Part shown: positions 54,893 to 63,470 of the stretch, one piece after another
How positions within the stretch are numbered: the first letter of the stretch is position 1
How the letters are laid out: every line of letters begins with the position of its first letter
Assembly: GCF_011440395.1 (NCBI RefSeq)
Contig: NZ_JAAOIX010000001.1
Span: forward strand, 496,001 to 560,000
DNA from: Pseudomaricurvus alcaniphilus
GTDB taxonomy: Bacteria > Pseudomonadota > Gammaproteobacteria > Pseudomonadales > Cellvibrionaceae
Length of the DNA stretch: 64,000 nt
Direction: 5' to 3'
Notes under the pieces: generated by a model
The model's database searches: none
What the model was told of the DNA's origin: nothing
Seen by the model: the letters and a program-made list of their open reading frames with translations, nothing else
Program-made: the position numbers and the translations under genes

Positions 54893-55594
54893 GTGCCCAC
54901 CCCTTCAACCACAACGCCCGCCAATTCGGCACAGCCAGATAAGATATTGGTCTGGGACATTCCGACCCGCCTGTTTCACTGGCTGCTGGTACTGCTCTTC
55001 AGTGGCCTGCTGATTACCGGGCTATCCGACAACCTGGACTGGATGATCTGGCACCAGCGCATGGGTTACGCCATGTTGGGCCTGCTGATTTTTCGGCTCC
55101 TGAACGGCTTGTTTGGCCTGGATTACGCCAGGTTTACCCACCTGCCCTTGCACCCCGCGTCGGTAAAGGCCTACCTGTCCGGCCAGCACAGTTCACCGGG
55201 GCACAATCCTCTCGGTTCGTGGATGGTCGTCGCCATGTTGCTGGTATTGACCCTGCAGACATTTACTGGGCTGTTGACCAGCGACGATTTTTTTGTGGAG
55301 GGGCCCTGGGTGTATTGGGCCGATGAAGAGTGGGTAGGCCGGGCGAGCTGGCTGCACAGCTGGAACTGGATAGTCATGGCCTGCCTGGTGGGCCTGCACC
55401 TGCTGGCCATCCTGGTGTACCAGTTTGGCAAGCGCCAGAACCTGGTCAAGCCCATGCTCAGCGGTTATAAAACCGTGCCGCAGAACATGCCAACCCGGCA
55501 CCCCGCCGCGGTAAAAATTCCGCTCTGGCGACTCGCGGCAAAAATTGCCATCGCCGGGCTGGCTGCCTGGGCGGTAATTAGCCTGCCGGGCTAG
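54893..55594 (+). CDS. Cytochrome b561-type membrane protein
   Basis: 233 residues from a GTG at 54893 (GAGG 9 nt upstream; a TTG at 54878 is part of that site). ILVWDIPTRLFHWLLVLLFSGLLITG opens with the haem-ligand His of bacterial cytochrome b561/Ni-Fe hydrogenase b-type subunits; WHQRMGYAMLGLLIFRLLNG, GSWMVVAMLLVLTLQTFTGLL and NWIVMACLVGLHLLAILVYQF give four helices with paired His. It likely carries electrons from the quinone pool. A cytochrome c' gene converges on it from the other strand. Confidence 0.9.
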   Translation: MPTPSTTTPANSAQPDKILVWDIPTRLFHWLLVLLFSGLLITGLSDNLDWMIWHQRMGYAMLGLLIFRLLNGLFGLDYARFTHLPLHPASVKAYLSGQHSSPGHNPLGSWMVVAMLLVLTLQTFTGLLTSDDFFVEGPWVYWADEEWVGRASWLHSWNWIVMACLVGLHLLAILVYQFGKRQNLVKPMLSGYKTVPQNMPTRHPAAVKIPLWRLAAKIAIAGLAAWAVISLPG

Positions 55595-55650
55595 TTTCAG
55601 GCCAGCCCGGCATCAGACTAGCCCGGATTCAGGCCAGTCCTGTTTCTTGG

Positions 55651-56130
55651 CTAGTCCTTTTTCTTAAAGTCATCGTGGCAGCCTTTACAGGAGCCACCCA
55701 GCTTTTTCGCCGCGCCAGCAATCTGCTGCGGATCACCGGTTTTGGCAACCGCCGCCAGAGTCTCGGAACGCTCCAGGAACAAATCCATGGCTTCCTGGAA
55801 GTCTTCCGGCTTCTCCCAAATGGCGGCTTTGGCGTCGGTCTTGCCTTCGCCCGAACCGGCCGGAAATACCCCTACGGAAATTTTTGCCAGGCGCGCGATG
55901 GAATCAGCGTGAAACTGGAAGTTACTGTGCATCTCCTGCGGGCCGCCAAGGGTGGCAAAGATGGAGGAGAAGTGGCCACCGATGGCCTCCATAACCCCGT
56001 GCCGGTGCTTGATGATGTCTTTGGTTTCGACCGCCTGGACTGCCAGGCTGGAGGCAGCGCCCAGCAGAATCGCGGCGCCGGCAATTTTTTTGCACGCGGA
56101 GGCAGTTAATAGTTTTCGCTTCATAGTCAT
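55651..56130 (-). CDS. Cytochrome c' (class II c-type cytochrome)
   Basis: 159 residues from the ATG at 56130 with GGAAGAG just upstream. Signal peptide with KIAGAAILLGAASSLAVQA; the C-terminal haem motif is GGSCKGCHDDFKKKD (CKGCH with the preceding Gly-Gly-Ser and following DDF), as in cytochromes c'. The helical bundle part (HRHGVMEAIGGHFSSIFATLGG) has the usual N-terminal RxxxMxxxxxxF pattern. It is periplasmic and may bind NO or act in electron transfer with the convergent cytochrome b. Confidence 0.92.
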   Translation of the reverse strand: MTMKRKLLTASACKKIAGAAILLGAASSLAVQAVETKDIIKHRHGVMEAIGGHFSSIFATLGGPQEMHSNFQFHADSIARLAKISVGVFPAGSGEGKTDAKAAIWEKPEDFQEAMDLFLERSETLAAVAKTGDPQQIAGAAKKLGGSCKGCHDDFKKKD

Positions 56131-56428
56131 AGTCTCTTCCATATCTAAATAAGTGGGCTAAAAACATTATTGGTAAATAGCAGCAAGCTGCTGGCGCTAA
56201 CGATCCAGTTCAAACCAAGTCAAACCAAGTCAAGCAACAGTAGACCGCTGTATTCACAATCGGTTCGCCATTCTTCATGAATTCCCCCGCTATGACAACG
56301 GTTTCAGTGCCTATTTCAGCGGTTGTCTCAGCACCTGAATCAGCGCACGTGCAGCGCGCTAATCGCCGCGCCAACACCCGCACGAAATCAAGCCTTGCAT
56401 TTTTGCGAAAAGCTTTAACGGCAAGCAG

Positions 56429-56496
56429 TTATCAACCGACTTACCCACAGCTCCAAAGAAGAGCGAGGGTGAACAACTCACAGAATCTGTGGATAA
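56429..56496. other. Cluster of DnaA-box-like 9-mers
   Basis: TTATCAACC (56429-56437), TTACCCACA (56441-56449) and TGTGGATAA (56488-56496, the perfect TTATCCACA box on the reverse strand) within 68 bp. The gap 56131-56575 has no gene that can be supported. No replication genes lie nearby, so it is not called an origin. Confidence 0.4.
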
Positions 56497-56575
56497 ATCT
56501 GAGGATAGTCTCAGGACAAGTGACGCCAGCCGTTGCCACCCATAACGTTCAGCAGACTGGTCAATCTTCGACCAG

Positions 56576-57709
56576 TTAAAAACCGTTCAGCAGCAAGGCG
56601 ATAACAATCACCTGGGGCACGGTGACCAGCGGCAGATACAAGGCAATTTTCCAGGAGGAGGTGGTGTCTTTCAGCACCATCACTTCGGTGTAGTCGGTGG
56701 CTACGCCAGTCATCATAAAGGCAAAGCTGTTACCCGGCGCGTTGGCACGCGTGAGTAAATCCGCGGCAATTGGGGTAGATCCCTCCGAGCAGACTTCGAT
56801 AATGGTGGCCATGACCAGGGTCACCAGCAAGCCGACCATGGTCGGGCCAAACCAGTCCTGGAAATTTTCCAGCGACACAAAGCTGCGCAGCAGGGTCGCC
56901 AACACCACCCCGAACAGCAGCCAGCGCAAGACCATGCGCGAGCCGCGGGCCCCCTCTTGCAGCACCTCCACCACCAGCCCGGGGCGCCAGTCCACCTGGG
57001 CCCAGTGACCCTTGAGCTCCGGCCAGAAGCGGTAATTCTCCGGCAACTCACTGCTGGCCGGGTTGGCCGGCAGGGTACCGGCGGCCACCAGGCGATCGAA
57101 AACAGCACCGCTGATCAGGGCAATGACCAGCGACAGGAGAATAAAGGCCAGGGTCCAGGGCAGGCCGATCAAGGTCACCATAATGATGGTCAGCGACAGC
57201 GAATTCCAGGGGCTGGCAATGAGGAACGCCATCACCTGGCCGAGGCTCGCCCCACGCTGGTACAGCTGCATACCCACCATTAAAATGCCGTGGCTGCACA
57301 GATCCATAAACACGCCCGCCAGGGTGGCGCGCCAGACACCGCGAAAGGTGCCGCCCTTGCCCAGCACGGAGGTAATCAGGTTCTGCGGTATGCGCCCCAG
57401 CACACCGACGAAGATCGCCGCCAGCACCACCCCCCACCACATGCTGTTGATCAGTTCCTGCATCCCGTGGGACATGGTCTGTACCCAGGCGGGGAAATGC
57501 TGCGCTAGGCCAAAAACATGCAGCGCGTAACCCAGACCAACCGCACTGGCACTGCCCCACAGCAGCCAGTCAAAGCTGGTCTTGGCGCTGTCGGCGGGGG
57601 CACAACAACTGTCCGCCGCCGGCGCGGCGGGCTGGGGGCAACAACTGGAGCTGACGCTCGCTGGCGGCTCAGGCGCCTTGGCTGGCTTGTCGGAACAGCA
57701 GTCGCTCAT
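56576..57709 (-). CDS. ArsP/YraQ-type permease with cysteine-rich N-terminus
   Basis: 377 residues. The first ~45 residues carry three Cys pairs (DCCSDK, SSCCPQ, DSCCAP), then about eight to ten helices of the DUF318/permease family: VVLAAIFVGVLGRIPQN, GVWRATLAGVFMDLCSHGIL, IASPWNSLSLTIIMVTLIGLPW and EVCSEGSTPIAADLLTRANAPGNSFAFMM. Relatives include ArsP, an exporter of organoarsenicals; the Cys pairs suggest thiophilic metal or metalloid handling. No ars regulator is adjacent, so the substrate is open. Confidence 0.85.
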   Translation of the reverse strand: MSDCCSDKPAKAPEPPASVSSSCCPQPAAPAADSCCAPADSAKTSFDWLLWGSASAVGLGYALHVFGLAQHFPAWVQTMSHGMQELINSMWWGVVLAAIFVGVLGRIPQNLITSVLGKGGTFRGVWRATLAGVFMDLCSHGILMVGMQLYQRGASLGQVMAFLIASPWNSLSLTIIMVTLIGLPWTLAFILLSLVIALISGAVFDRLVAAGTLPANPASSELPENYRFWPELKGHWAQVDWRPGLVVEVLQEGARGSRMVLRWLLFGVVLATLLRSFVSLENFQDWFGPTMVGLLVTLVMATIIEVCSEGSTPIAADLLTRANAPGNSFAFMMTGVATDYTEVMVLKDTTSSWKIALYLPLVTVPQVIVIALLLNGF

Positions 57710-58009
57710 TGGACACTATCCCACTGCCGGGAAAACCGGCCTTGTGCCATGCCTGAACTGATGCTCGAAACATGCGTTGGCACTTCCACGACCGCAAAAA
57801 ACATAAACAAAACACCTTGGATGAGCGGAATTAACTGCTACCATAAACCCTGACCCTGGGTTGGCGTCAAGAGCCGTGATCAACATTGAGATTTACAGTT
57901 GAGATCGACTGATGAGGTCAATAGTTGACGCCAATAGTGGTGGTCAACCCTTAAGCTCGATGACTGAGCTCAAGCCCCAGGATTTCCCAGCTGAAAAATT
58001 ATTCCGCCC
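57710..58009. other. Intergenic gap, no feature supported
   Basis: 300 bp between divergent genes. Short open frames here lack ribosome sites and coding character. It presumably holds the two promoters, but no motif stands out. Confidence 0.5.
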
Positions 58010-58774
58010 ATGCCAAGCCTTACTCGCAAACGCCCCCGCGCCGCCAACCGCACCGTGGCTGTTGCCGACCCCGGCCACCTGGGGTTTGATTACCAGATCC
58101 GTTACTCCGCCCGCAAAACACTCAGTTTACAGGTCCGCGATGGCAGCGTGCGCCTGGCCGCCCCCCACCACGCCTGCCCCAGGGAGTTGCAACAGTGGCT
58201 CGACAGCAAGCTCGAGTGGGTGCGCACCAAACTGGCCGATCAACAGCAGCGACAACTGGAAATTCCCCACCGCAAATTGTGCCAGGGCGAGACCCTGCCA
58301 CTGCTCGGGCGCTCGCTGGAACTGTGCATCGAACAAACCGGCCAGCGGAGCCGCAGCTCGGTGCAATTGCAGGGCGACCAGCTGCGCCTGCGCTTTTACC
58401 CCAACCCCGCCATGAGCCACCAGCAACAGGTCCGGGGTTTGCTGGAGCAGTGGTACAAGGCCCAGGCACGCGCCCTGCTGGCCGCCAAAACCCGCCAGGT
58501 CTGTGCCGGCCTCGGGGTGCAGGCCAGCGATATACGCCTGCGCAAAACCATCAGCAAATGGGGTCACTGCACCCCCGCCGGTGTCATCCAGTACAACTGG
58601 CTGATCCTACAGGCACCGGAGGCGGTGGTGGATTACCTGGTCACCCACGAGTGCTGCCACCTGGTGCACCTCAATCACAGCAAGCAATTCTGGGCCCTGG
58701 TGCAGCGGGTAATGCCCGGCTACCGGGAGCCGCGGCGCTGGCTCCGGGACAATGGCCACACACTGGTGCTTTAA
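58010..58774 (+). CDS. DUF45/YgjP-type zinc metallopeptidase
   Basis: 254 residues. The metal motif is THECCHLVHLNHS with HExxH at His213-His217 and a third His further on (HLNHSKQFW). Before it are YSARKTLSLQVRDGSVRLAAP and the conserved KTISKWGHCTPAGVIQYNWLIL block with its Cys (WGHC). This is the M48-like/SprT-like DUF45 family. It is cytoplasmic by sequence; substrate unknown. The ATG at 58010 lacks a strong ribosome site. Confidence 0.9.
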   Translation: MPSLTRKRPRAANRTVAVADPGHLGFDYQIRYSARKTLSLQVRDGSVRLAAPHHACPRELQQWLDSKLEWVRTKLADQQQRQLEIPHRKLCQGETLPLLGRSLELCIEQTGQRSRSSVQLQGDQLRLRFYPNPAMSHQQQVRGLLEQWYKAQARALLAAKTRQVCAGLGVQASDIRLRKTISKWGHCTPAGVIQYNWLILQAPEAVVDYLVTHECCHLVHLNHSKQFWALVQRVMPGYREPRRWLRDNGHTLVL

Positions 58775-59202
58775 GCGGATACACTATATAAGCCTACAGC
58801 GCATAAACTCTCCACGACGACCGCTGGTGCAAGCGACCAGCGGCGCGCTGCTGGAAGAGGTTTAGAATTTAAAATTGATAGGAGCTTTCGGGCCTGGGGT
58901 TACACTTCAAGTACCAGACGGCACCGGTAACAGTGTGTGATTCTCGTGCGAATTCAAGGGCTTGGCCGCAACGCTGCAACGGCTTTGGCAAGCGCTCTTA
59001 AGACACTGCTTTAAGTGCGGAGCCTACCCATTTCTTTTTATTTTGTTTTTCATGTTTACCGCTTTATCCAGCGCAAACTTTTTCCACCGATCACCCGGTA
59101 ATTGCTTGCCAGGTTGCGCAAAACTCTGCTAAAACTGAATTACGTCGGCGGAACCCGGTCCCGCTCGGCGAACCCTATCACCACAAGGAAGGAAACTCGC
59201 TT
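58775..59202. other. Intergenic gap with one hairpin
   Basis: 428 bp without a supportable gene. An 8-bp hairpin, CCGCTGGT (58821-58828) and ACCAGCGG (58836-58843), lies 47 bp after the peptidase stop but has no T run. The right part is AT-richer and probably holds the phoH promoter; no clear boxes. Confidence 0.45.
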
Positions 59203-60606
59203 ATGGTAGATATGCAGCTAGCTGAAATACCCAGCGTCGCGCATCCCATCCTCTACGTCCTCGACACCAACGTCCTGATTCACGACCCCACCGCAATACT
59301 GAACTTTGAAGAACACCACGTCATGATTCCCATGACCGTCCTTGAAGAGCTGGACAAGCTCAAAAGCGGCAAACAGTCCATCGCCGCAGATTGTCGCCAG
59401 GCGATCCGCGAGATCGACAAAATACTCGGCCGAGCGTCGCCGGAGGAAGTGGAATCGGGGGTGCCCATACCGCGAGAGAGTAAAAACAGCAGCAGCGGCA
59501 AACTCTCCATCCTGATGTCCTCCCCTCCCGACAACCTCAGCGTCCTCCCCACCAACCTCAACGACAACAAAATCATCAACGACCTCTGCCTTCTCCAGCA
59601 CCACTTCCCCGACCATCGCGTCGTCCTCGTTACCAAAGACATCAATATGCGCCTCAAGTCCAGGGGCTGTGGCATCGAGTCCGAGGATTACCACAGTGAC
59701 CAGTTGGTGACCGATATCGAGCAGCTCAACAAGGGCTATATCGAGTTCCCGGGCAATTTCTGGGACCGCATCGAACAGGTGGAAACGGAACAGCACCTGG
59801 GCCGCACCGTGCACCGCATTCCCCGCGCCAACCTCGATACCGAACTGCACACCAATCAATTTATTATCGATGAAATGGGCTTTATCGGCCGGGTGGTTGC
59901 GCTTGACGACAGCGACATCAGCCTGCTGCACATCGACCCGCACAGTTTCCTGGAACAGGAAGCCTGGGGCCTGAAGCCACAGGACGTGTACCAGGCCATG
60001 GCCTTGAACTTGCTGATGGACCCGGACATCCACCTGGTCAACCTGACCGGCGCGGCCGGCTCCGGTAAAACCATTCTCGCCCTCGCCGCAGCCATTGAAA
60101 TGACCGTGGCCAACAAACAATACCGGCGCATCATTGCCACTCGCAGCATCCAGGGGCTGGATGAAGACATCGGCTTCCTGCCGGGTACCGAGGCGGAGAA
60201 AATGGAGCCCTGGCTGGGTGCCATTACCGACAACCTGGAGGCACTGCACTGCGACGACGAAGACTGTTCCGGCAGCATCGACTATGTGCTCAACAAGGTG
60301 CCACTGCACTTCAAGTCGCTTAACTACATTCGCGGCCGCAGCTTCCAGCACAGCCTGATCCTGATCGACGAGTCGCAAAACCTGACCCCGCACCAGATCA
60401 AGACCATCATCACCCGCGCCGGCAGCGGCTCCAAGGTCATCTGTCTCGGCAATCTGGCACAGATCGACACGCCCTACCTGAACGCCACCAGCTCCGGCCT
60501 CACCTACCTGACGGAGCGTTTCAAGGACTTCGCCCACGGCGGCAACATCAAGCTGCAGGGAGTACCGCGCTCACTGCTGGCTGAGTACGCCGAAGCGAAT
60601 TTGTAG
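59203..60606 (+). CDS. PhoH family protein with N-terminal PIN domain
   Basis: 467 residues. The PIN nuclease domain (residues ~15-190) begins LYVLDTNVLIHDPTAI, with further acidic residues in MTVLEELDKLKS, INDLCLL and VLVTKDINMRLK. The PhoH ATPase domain (~240-467) has Walker A LTGAAGSGKTILALAAA, LPGTEAEKMEPWLGAI, and Walker B LILIDESQNLTPHQIKTIITR. This PIN-PhoH pairing (YlaK/PhoH2-like) couples RNA cleavage and unwinding. AGGAAGGAAA lies upstream of the ATG. A strong terminator follows. Confidence 0.95.
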   Translation: MVDMQLAEIPSVAHPILYVLDTNVLIHDPTAILNFEEHHVMIPMTVLEELDKLKSGKQSIAADCRQAIREIDKILGRASPEEVESGVPIPRESKNSSSGKLSILMSSPPDNLSVLPTNLNDNKIINDLCLLQHHFPDHRVVLVTKDINMRLKSRGCGIESEDYHSDQLVTDIEQLNKGYIEFPGNFWDRIEQVETEQHLGRTVHRIPRANLDTELHTNQFIIDEMGFIGRVVALDDSDISLLHIDPHSFLEQEAWGLKPQDVYQAMALNLLMDPDIHLVNLTGAAGSGKTILALAAAIEMTVANKQYRRIIATRSIQGLDEDIGFLPGTEAEKMEPWLGAITDNLEALHCDDEDCSGSIDYVLNKVPLHFKSLNYIRGRSFQHSLILIDESQNLTPHQIKTIITRAGSGSKVICLGNLAQIDTPYLNATSSGLTYLTERFKDFAHGGNIKLQGVPRSLLAEYAEANL

Positions 60607-60623
60607 CAACTGCCCCGCTATAA

Positions 60624-60664
60624 AGCCCGCAATCTGCTTCACAGCGAATTGCGGGCTCTTTTTT
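60624..60664 (+). terminator. Rho-independent terminator after the phoH-like gene
   Basis: AGCCCGCAAT (60624-60633) and ATTGCGGGCT (60648-60657) form a perfect 10-bp stem followed by CTTTTTT. Confidence 0.92.
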
Positions 60665-60823
60665 AATATTCCTACACCAGCCGTTAATAGGGCCCGGGTC
60701 TGGCAAATCACCCGCAGCGCAGGGCACAAACGTTTCGCCCCGATTTACGTGGATTTTTACCGCCCGCGAAGGCTAGAATAGTGGCGCATAAATATTCAGG
60801 CAAAAATCTGAGGAGTCAGCCCT

Positions 60824-61111
60824 ATGGCCAATGAAGGTTATCACGAGCCCGTCGAATTACTCTCCACCGAAACCAAGGACATGCACAAGGCGATCGTTTC
60901 CCTGATGGAAGAACTGGAAGCCGTCGACTGGTACAACCAGCGGGTCGATGCCTGCGAAGACGAAGAATTGAAAGCCATCCTGGCCCACAATCGCGATGAA
61001 GAAAAAGAACACGCCGCGATGGTGCTGGAGTGGATTCGCCGCAAGGACCCGAAGTTCGACAGTGAACTCAAAGACTTCCTGTTTACCAGCAAACCCATCG
61101 CGCACAAGTAA
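60824..61111 (+). CDS. Encapsulated-ferritin-like (EncFtn) ferroxidase without targeting peptide
   Basis: 95 residues. The two helices HKAIVSLMEELEAVDWYNQRVDA and ELKAILAHNRDEEKEHAAMVLEWIRR match EncFtn, with the metal residues kept: Glu29, Glu30, Glu32, Trp36, Glu59/60 and His63. EncFtn forms decamers of dimers that oxidise Fe(II) inside an encapsulin shell. Family members usually end in a short cargo peptide for the shell; this one ends PIAHK soon after the second helix, and no encapsulin gene is in the window. GAGGAG lies upstream of the ATG. It may work as a free ferroxidase or with a shell encoded elsewhere. Confidence 0.88.
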   Translation: MANEGYHEPVELLSTETKDMHKAIVSLMEELEAVDWYNQRVDACEDEELKAILAHNRDEEKEHAAMVLEWIRRKDPKFDSELKDFLFTSKPIAHK

Positions 61112-61171
61112 GCCGCCATATTCACCATTGGCAGGTTACCCGGTTAAGTTAAATTGTTGCATTTCATTACT

Positions 61172-61188
61172 GCCCCGCCAAGCGGGGC
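61172..61188 (+). terminator. Weak hairpin terminator after the EncFtn-like gene
   Basis: GCCCCGC, loop CAA, GCGGGGC; the following sequence is pyrimidine-rich with only short T runs. Confidence 0.45.
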
Positions 61189-61227
61189 CTGCCCTCCCTT
61201 TCTGTTCGCTCACAACGGTTCTAAACC

Positions 61228-61866
61228 ATGAAAAACACATTGAAATTGGTGCTGCAGGGGCTGGGCACGGTCTTGCCACTGGGCCTCACCATCTACGCAA
61301 TAATCTGGCTGGCCACAGTGCTGGAACAGCTGGCCGGCCAGGTATTGCTGTTTATTTTCCCAAGGACCCTGTATTTCCCGGGCCTCGGCCTGATCGCCGG
61401 GGTGGGCATGCTGTTCGTCGTTGGCTTGATGATGAACATGTACGGCATGCGTCACCTGGTGACTATTGGCGATCGCATCATCCAGAAGATCCCCCTGGTT
61501 AAATCCATTTACGCCTCCATTAAGGACATCATCACTGTATTCCAGCTGGGCAAGAGTTCCGACCTCAGCAGCGTGGTCAGCGTCGATATGGGCAACAACA
61601 TCTATCAAATTGGTTTTGTCACTGGCGCCAAAACCGGCAAACGACTGTTCCCCGACCAGGACCGGGTCGGCGTCTACCTGCCCATGAGCTACCAGATTGG
61701 GGGCTTTACCATGTACGTCGAGCGCGAGCGGCTGACCGAGCTGAATATCGGTGTCGAGGAAGCCATGCGTATCGCCCTGACCGGGGGAGCCCAGTCGGAA
61801 AAAACCGCGCCACGTAAAAAAAAGGCGCCGGCCTCAGCCAATGGCGACAGCAAAGAGTCAAACTAA
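61228..61866 (+). CDS. DUF502 family membrane protein
   Basis: 212 residues. Two N-terminal helices (VLQGLGTVLPLGLTIYAIIWLA and GLGLIAGVGMLFVVGLMMNM) are followed by the DUF502 signature IQKIPLVKSIYASIKDIITVF and DRVGVYLPMSYQIGGFTMYVERERLTELNIGVEEAMRIALTGG. The tail is Lys/Ala-rich (APRKKKAPASANGD). Conserved, function unknown; a role in membrane transport has been proposed for plant homologues. It lies 116 bp after the EncFtn-like gene. Confidence 0.92.
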   Translation: MKNTLKLVLQGLGTVLPLGLTIYAIIWLATVLEQLAGQVLLFIFPRTLYFPGLGLIAGVGMLFVVGLMMNMYGMRHLVTIGDRIIQKIPLVKSIYASIKDIITVFQLGKSSDLSSVVSVDMGNNIYQIGFVTGAKTGKRLFPDQDRVGVYLPMSYQIGGFTMYVERERLTELNIGVEEAMRIALTGGAQSEKTAPRKKKAPASANGDSKESN

Positions 61867-61901
61867 AGCGCCTTGGTCTCCAGCGGGAGAGATATGGCGA
61901 G

Positions 61902-62414
61902 TTACAACTGCAGCGTCGCCACAATTTCGTCTGCCACTTCGACAACTTCAGTGATGCCCACATCGTCCGCCCTTCGATACAGCTTGGCAACTGAAACCAC
62001 CGCTGTCCTGGCGGCGGCGGAGGGGCAGGCAGCCCGCACGGTATAACCGCCAAACTGCGAGATAAAATAGCCATCGTAGCTGGTACTGTGCTGGGAGCCG
62101 CCACTGCCCCTTACTCTGGCGGCAGCGGATTTATGCCACTCGCTCAAGCGCTGCAGGCACTCTGGCAGGCCAATGTTTACCTTGGCGGTGCGCAGTGCAA
62201 CGAGCGGGTTGCCCCCCAGGTCCTGCTCATAAGCCGCCAGGGTTTGCTCCAGCGCCTGGATGGTTTGCTCCTGCTCAGCCAGGCGCTTGCTGTAGTCGTA
62301 ATACTTGAGCCCGGCAGTACCGGCGACGCCGGCGACACCGCCAATCAGTGCGACAATCACCGCCTGCCAGGCGTTAATCCTGGCTATTTTTATGGCTGGC
62401 GTAGACTCATCCAT
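61902..62414 (-). CDS. Single-helix membrane protein with coiled coil, function unknown
   Basis: 170 residues from the ATG at 62414 (another ATG four codons earlier is possible). One N-terminal membrane helix (WQAVIVALIGGVAGVAGTAGL) is followed by a coiled-coil stretch (KRLAEQEQTIQALEQTLAAYEQDL, residues ~43-66) and a soluble domain with two cysteines (LPECLQRL, VRAACPS). No family recognised. It lies 39 bp after the amidase gene and in the same direction, so the two are probably cotranscribed. Confidence 0.7.
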   Translation of the reverse strand: MDESTPAIKIARINAWQAVIVALIGGVAGVAGTAGLKYYDYSKRLAEQEQTIQALEQTLAAYEQDLGGNPLVALRTAKVNIGLPECLQRLSEWHKSAAARVRGSGGSQHSTSYDGYFISQFGGYTVRAACPSAAARTAVVSVAKLYRRADDVGITEVVEVADEIVATLQL

Positions 62415-62453
62415 AACAGCATCCAATCACTCCGCACTCAAATACGCTGGCTC

Positions 62454-63275
62454 TCAAACAGACTCGATATAGTGGCCGTGCACCCAGCCGGTGCGGTGAC
62501 TGTCGCCGTCCAATACATCGAGTACGTCGATGTGGCGCCAGACTCCACTCTCACCGATAACTTCAAGCCTGGTGCCCAGCGGCAGTGGGCCAAAGGCCAA
62601 TTTCTCGTACTCGACTCCGGGGCCACTGCGAATATTCAGAACCGCGACGGTGACAAAGACTTCCACAACCTCCTGCTCTCGACCGATTACAGCGGAGCGA
62701 ATGCGCGCCATGGGAAAGGCGGGACCGGGATCACTTTTGCGCCCCGGGGCGATGTCATCGTGGCCGATAACATCGAGCAGGTCGTAGTGATTGACCAGGC
62801 AGACAGCAATATTTTGCAGTGTCTCCAGTTGCGCCCCGCTATAGGTGTGCCAGCCGCACTCGGCACCGCCGTTTTTATGGCGAGCTTCGATGACATTGGC
62901 CGGGTCAACCGGGTCGCCCCAGGTACTGCACCAGCCATTGACGCGACGCTCCAGTCGGCCGGGGTTGTCCAGCTCGATGCCGATGGAACATGAATTCAGC
63001 CCCTCCCGACCGGCCCAACGGCTGCTGCCGGCGTGCCAGGCTTTGCGATTGAACGCCACCAGCTGGGTTGTGGCACCATCCTGGCCGATCACCAGGTGGG
63101 CAGAAGCCCGGGCGTCCTTATTGGTCAGCCAATTGATGGAGCTGCTGGCGCTGCGCCCGGCGGTGTAGTGGATCACCAGGAATTCCGGCTTTATTGTGTC
63201 GCTCTGGTTGGGACTGCGCCTGAACTCCACCGGTGTGCCGTTGTCACCGATCAATCGATGGTTGACGACTCTCAT
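62454..63275 (-). CDS. N-acetylmuramoyl-L-alanine amidase (Amidase_2) with C-terminal SH3-type domain
   Basis: 273 residues from the ATG at 63275 with GAGGAAGAGG upstream; the frame runs to 63305. The amidase fold has zinc residues His36 (VIHYTAG), His172 (VIGHDDIAPGRKSDPG) and Asp182, with Lys180 and Glu101 (IGIELDN) as in AmiD/AmpD. Residues ~205-273 are an SH3b-like domain (VAVLNIRSGPGVEYEKLAFGPLPLGTRLEVIGE). No signal peptide is visible, unlike AmiD, so it acts in the cytoplasm or needs another exit route. It cuts the lactyl-L-Ala amide bond of peptidoglycan fragments or sacculi. Confidence 0.9.
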   Translation of the reverse strand: MRVVNHRLIGDNGTPVEFRRSPNQSDTIKPEFLVIHYTAGRSASSSINWLTNKDARASAHLVIGQDGATTQLVAFNRKAWHAGSSRWAGREGLNSCSIGIELDNPGRLERRVNGWCSTWGDPVDPANVIEARHKNGGAECGWHTYSGAQLETLQNIAVCLVNHYDLLDVIGHDDIAPGRKSDPGPAFPMARIRSAVIGREQEVVEVFVTVAVLNIRSGPGVEYEKLAFGPLPLGTRLEVIGESGVWRHIDVLDVLDGDSHRTGWVHGHYIESV

Positions 63276-63470
63276 TGCCTCTTCCTCTGCTGTCCTTATT
63301 CGCAAAAAACAATGTTATGAGCTGTAAAAATGTTATGAGCTGTAAAAATATTCCGAGCAGGAAAATGTCCGCGCAAGCGCAGCCACGCTTCAATTCATAC
63401 TCTTATTTTTCCCTTTACGCCAGTGTTTCCCATTCCAGCTGCCTCCTCTGGCCTTTGCAGCCTAAAAAAG

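Noticed and set aside
56131-56575. Chromosomal replication origin
   Set aside because: Three DnaA-like boxes alone are too few, there is no AT-rich unwinding region, and dnaA, dnaN, gyrB, mnmG and parAB are absent nearby.
56277-56579. 100-codon open frame on the plus strand
   Set aside because: No ribosome site, low-complexity Ser/Thr/Arg-rich translation, and it overlaps the DnaA-box-like cluster; not supported as a gene.
59218-60537. 439-codon open frame on the minus strand
   Set aside because: Antisense to the PIN-PhoH gene, whose motifs are unambiguous; no ribosome site or recognisable family.
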